Assembly: GCA_041394245.1 (NCBI GenBank)
Contig: JAWKIR010000003.1
Span: 124,001 to 188,000, forward strand
From: Acidimicrobiales bacterium
Lineage (GTDB): Bacteria; Actinomycetota; Acidimicrobiia; Acidimicrobiales; Aldehydirespiratoraceae
Direction of reading: 5' to 3'
Length of the DNA: 64,000 bases
Shown here: positions 62,837 through 64,000 of the stretch, piece after piece
Numbering within the stretch: position 1 is the first letter of the stretch
How the letters are laid out: every line of letters starts with the position of its first letter
Position numbers and translations under genes: made by a program
Notes under the pieces: generated by a model
Seen by the model: the letters and a program-made list of their open reading frames with translations, nothing else
What the model was told of the DNA's origin: nothing
Databases searched by the model: none

Positions 62837-63547
62837 CTACACGGCGATGGGCAGGGCCCGGGGCACCGCGACCGACGCCCTCGACCGCCGCTGCTCGCTC
62901 AGTGCCGCGATCGCATCCATCACCTCGTCGGTGATCTCGCGCTTGACCGCGCCGGTCGGGCGCTCGCCGGTCCACCGTCCCAGATCGATCGGCGCACCGA
63001 AGCGGACCGTGATCGGCGTCCGCCGCGGGATGAGCGAATCGGGCGGCATGGCGACCTCGGTGCCGAGGATGCCGATCGGCACGATCGGGGCACCACTCTT
63101 TAGGGCGAGGTGGGCGACCCCGACATGGCCGTCGTGGAGCAGGCCGTCACGAGAACGGGTTCCCTCCGGGAAGATGCCGACGATCTCGCCCGCCTGCAGC
63201 CGTTCGATGGCGAGACCCAGACTCCTGCCGACACCGCGCCCGCTGCGATCGACCGGGATCATCCCGGCTGCAGGGAAGAGCCGTCGCGTGGCGGGCATCG
63301 TCAGGTACTCGGCCTTGCCGAGAAAGGTCACCTGGCGGCTGCACGAGTACATCAACAGGACCGAATCGATGAACGAGAGATGGTTGGCCGCGAAGATCAC
63401 GCCCCCATGATCGGGGACGTTGTCGAGGCCCTCCCGTTCGACGTTGAGCCAGCCGCGATGGAGCGGGGCGCTCGCTCGGCGGATGCTCCAATAACGGCGC
63501 CCGATCCGGTCGGACTCGTGGATGAGGGGGAGACCACGTGATGCCAT
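62837..63547 (-). CDS. plsC: 1-acyl-sn-glycerol-3-phosphate acyltransferase
   Basis: A 236-residue acyltransferase of phospholipid synthesis. The catalytic HxxxxD is His56-Asp61 in ANHLSFIDS and the glycerol-phosphate motif is FPEGTRSRDG (126-135). It adds the second acyl chain to make phosphatidic acid. The conserved start is ATG 63547, 6 nt after CACGAT; the upstream frame has no domain. Confidence 0.92.
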   Translation of the reverse strand: MASRGLPLIHESDRIGRRYWSIRRASAPLHRGWLNVEREGLDNVPDHGGVIFAANHLSFIDSVLLMYSCSRQVTFLGKAEYLTMPATRRLFPAAGMIPVDRSGRGVGRSLGLAIERLQAGEIVGIFPEGTRSRDGLLHDGHVGVAHLALKSGAPIVPIGILGTEVAMPPDSLIPRRTPITVRFGAPIDLGRWTGERPTGAVKREITDEVMDAIAALSEQRRSRASVAVPRALPIAV

Positions 63548-63634
63548 GACGACATCGTGAAGTGCCCATGTGGCAACCGCATCGCCGCCACGTGAACAAG
63601 AGATTTCCACAGGCTGTCGCGTGTGGAATATCCG

Positions 63635-63817
63635 CTAGTCGTCCAAGACCTTGCCCCGCATCCGCGGAACCACCATCGGGGCGTGCAACGAACAGAATTC
63701 CTGCTCGTTGTAGACGCTCAGTCGGGTGACGCAATCCGGTTCGCCGCAAACCCGGCCGGTGGCCGAACGGGGAAGGTTGCGCTCGATGCTCGTGAACCGC
63801 TCACCTTGGACTCGCAT
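63635..63817 (-). CDS. small Cys/His (zinc-ribbon-like) protein, 60 aa
   Basis: ATG 63817 starts a basic 60-residue protein with Cys24-x4-Cys29-x12-Cys42-x2-His45, a likely single zinc site, in CGEPDC and FCSLHAP. It sits just after the RsrA-like gene and before plsC. Unrecognised family; a nucleic-acid or sigma-regulatory link is a guess. Confidence 0.55.
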   Translation of the reverse strand: MRVQGERFTSIERNLPRSATGRVCGEPDCVTRLSVYNEQEFCSLHAPMVVPRMRGKVLDD

Positions 63818-63874
63818 ACCGATGTCAACGCCGTCGGCCGAGAAATCGTTCCAGCCGCCGGCCGAAAATGTCGC

Positions 63875-64000
63875 TTAGCGGCCCATCTCGTTGCGCAGTG
63901 CCGCGGCGATACGGGCCCGCAGCTCGTCGGGCACCTTCTCCTGGCACCGCATCGAGACGACCTGACGCAGCTCCGTCTCGAACGAGTAGCGGTCGCCGCA
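63875..64000 (-). CDS. RsrA-like zinc anti-sigma factor, 5'-truncated by window edge
   Basis: Only the last 41 codons are inside. The sequence has a Cys at its first visible residue and another at MRCQEKVPDELRARI, close to the conserved C-terminus of mycothiol-system anti-sigma factors (RsrA/RshA, zf-HC2 type). These release SigR/SigH on oxidation. The sigma gene would lie beyond the right edge. Stop TAA at 63875-63877. Confidence 0.65.
   Translation of the reverse strand, partial: CGDRYSFETELRQVVSMRCQEKVPDELRARIAAALRNEMGR

Overview
This is a GC-rich, gene-dense chromosomal window from an actinomycete-type bacterium. Several gene orders are shared with Mycobacterium tuberculosis: clpC-radA-ispD-ispF-rlmB, the fol/pan/coaX/lysS block, metalloprotease-tilS-hpt, and a DUF3263-LytR_C pair. 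Other actinobacterial marks are HemQ, PAC2, DUF2510, DUF2520, an RsrA-like anti-sigma factor and a DUF222/HNH tail. Aspartate/threonine-rich linkers follow the lipoboxes or membrane anchors of the secreted proteins. An Acidimicrobiia-like organism is my best inference, but there is no rRNA to prove it. No prophage, insertion sequence, integrase or CRISPR array is visible, and no gene-free stretch exceeds 300 bases.

Layout. 1-6,968: envelope and metabolism genes (partial methyltransferase, GtrA, TesB thioesterase, PQQ-type sugar dehydrogenase lipoprotein, lytic transglycosylase, acetyltransferase, aldehyde dehydrogenase, a small protein, PAC2). 6,990-12,261: hydrolase, NUDIX, and a nitrogen locus (amt and glnD, no PII gene) with a GlnR-like four-site operator. 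12,283-13,829: methyltransferase and two small unknowns. 13,845-24,523: a hydantoinase A/B, TPP-enzyme and livHMGF operon facing its binding protein, which looks like an uptake and catabolism island for a cyclic amide or related amino-acid derivative. 24,674-31,615: HemQ, sulfotransferase, a polar amino-acid ABC pair without ATPase, FdhD, nitrobindin, and GroEL under a CIRCE element, then a CysO-like sulfur carrier. 31,747-36,422: small proteins, glycerate kinase, convergent otsA/otsB, LytR_C/DUF3263, tRNA-Thr(TGT).

36,444-45,438: rlmB, ispF, ispD, Crp-type regulator, dienelactone hydrolase, radA, an unusual lipoprotein/HAD-like fusion, clpC. 45,602-58,341: polyprenyl synthase, then a long minus-strand block for translation, CoA, folate and purine salvage (lysS, coaX, panC, folK, folB, folP, folE, hpt, tilS) with a pseudo-phosphatase, a scramblase-like protein, a cupin-like protein and an aminoglycoside-phosphotransferase-fold kinase interleaved; ftsH and panD, usual members of this block, are absent. 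58,385-62,458: an ECF sigma factor overlapping a membrane-anchored beta-propeller and two lipoproteins, the best candidate here for an undescribed envelope signalling module. 62,547-64,000: HNH remnant, PlsC acyltransferase, small zinc-binding-type protein and the 3' end of an RsrA-like gene.

Expression style. Eighteen start codons sit 5-8 nt after a TAnnnT -10 hexamer and have no Shine-Dalgarno sequence, so leaderless initiation is probably common. Genes with real leaders (amt, glnD, groEL, clpC, both binding proteins) have clear GGAGG-type sites. Genes inside operons usually overlap by ATGA, GTGA or TGATG.
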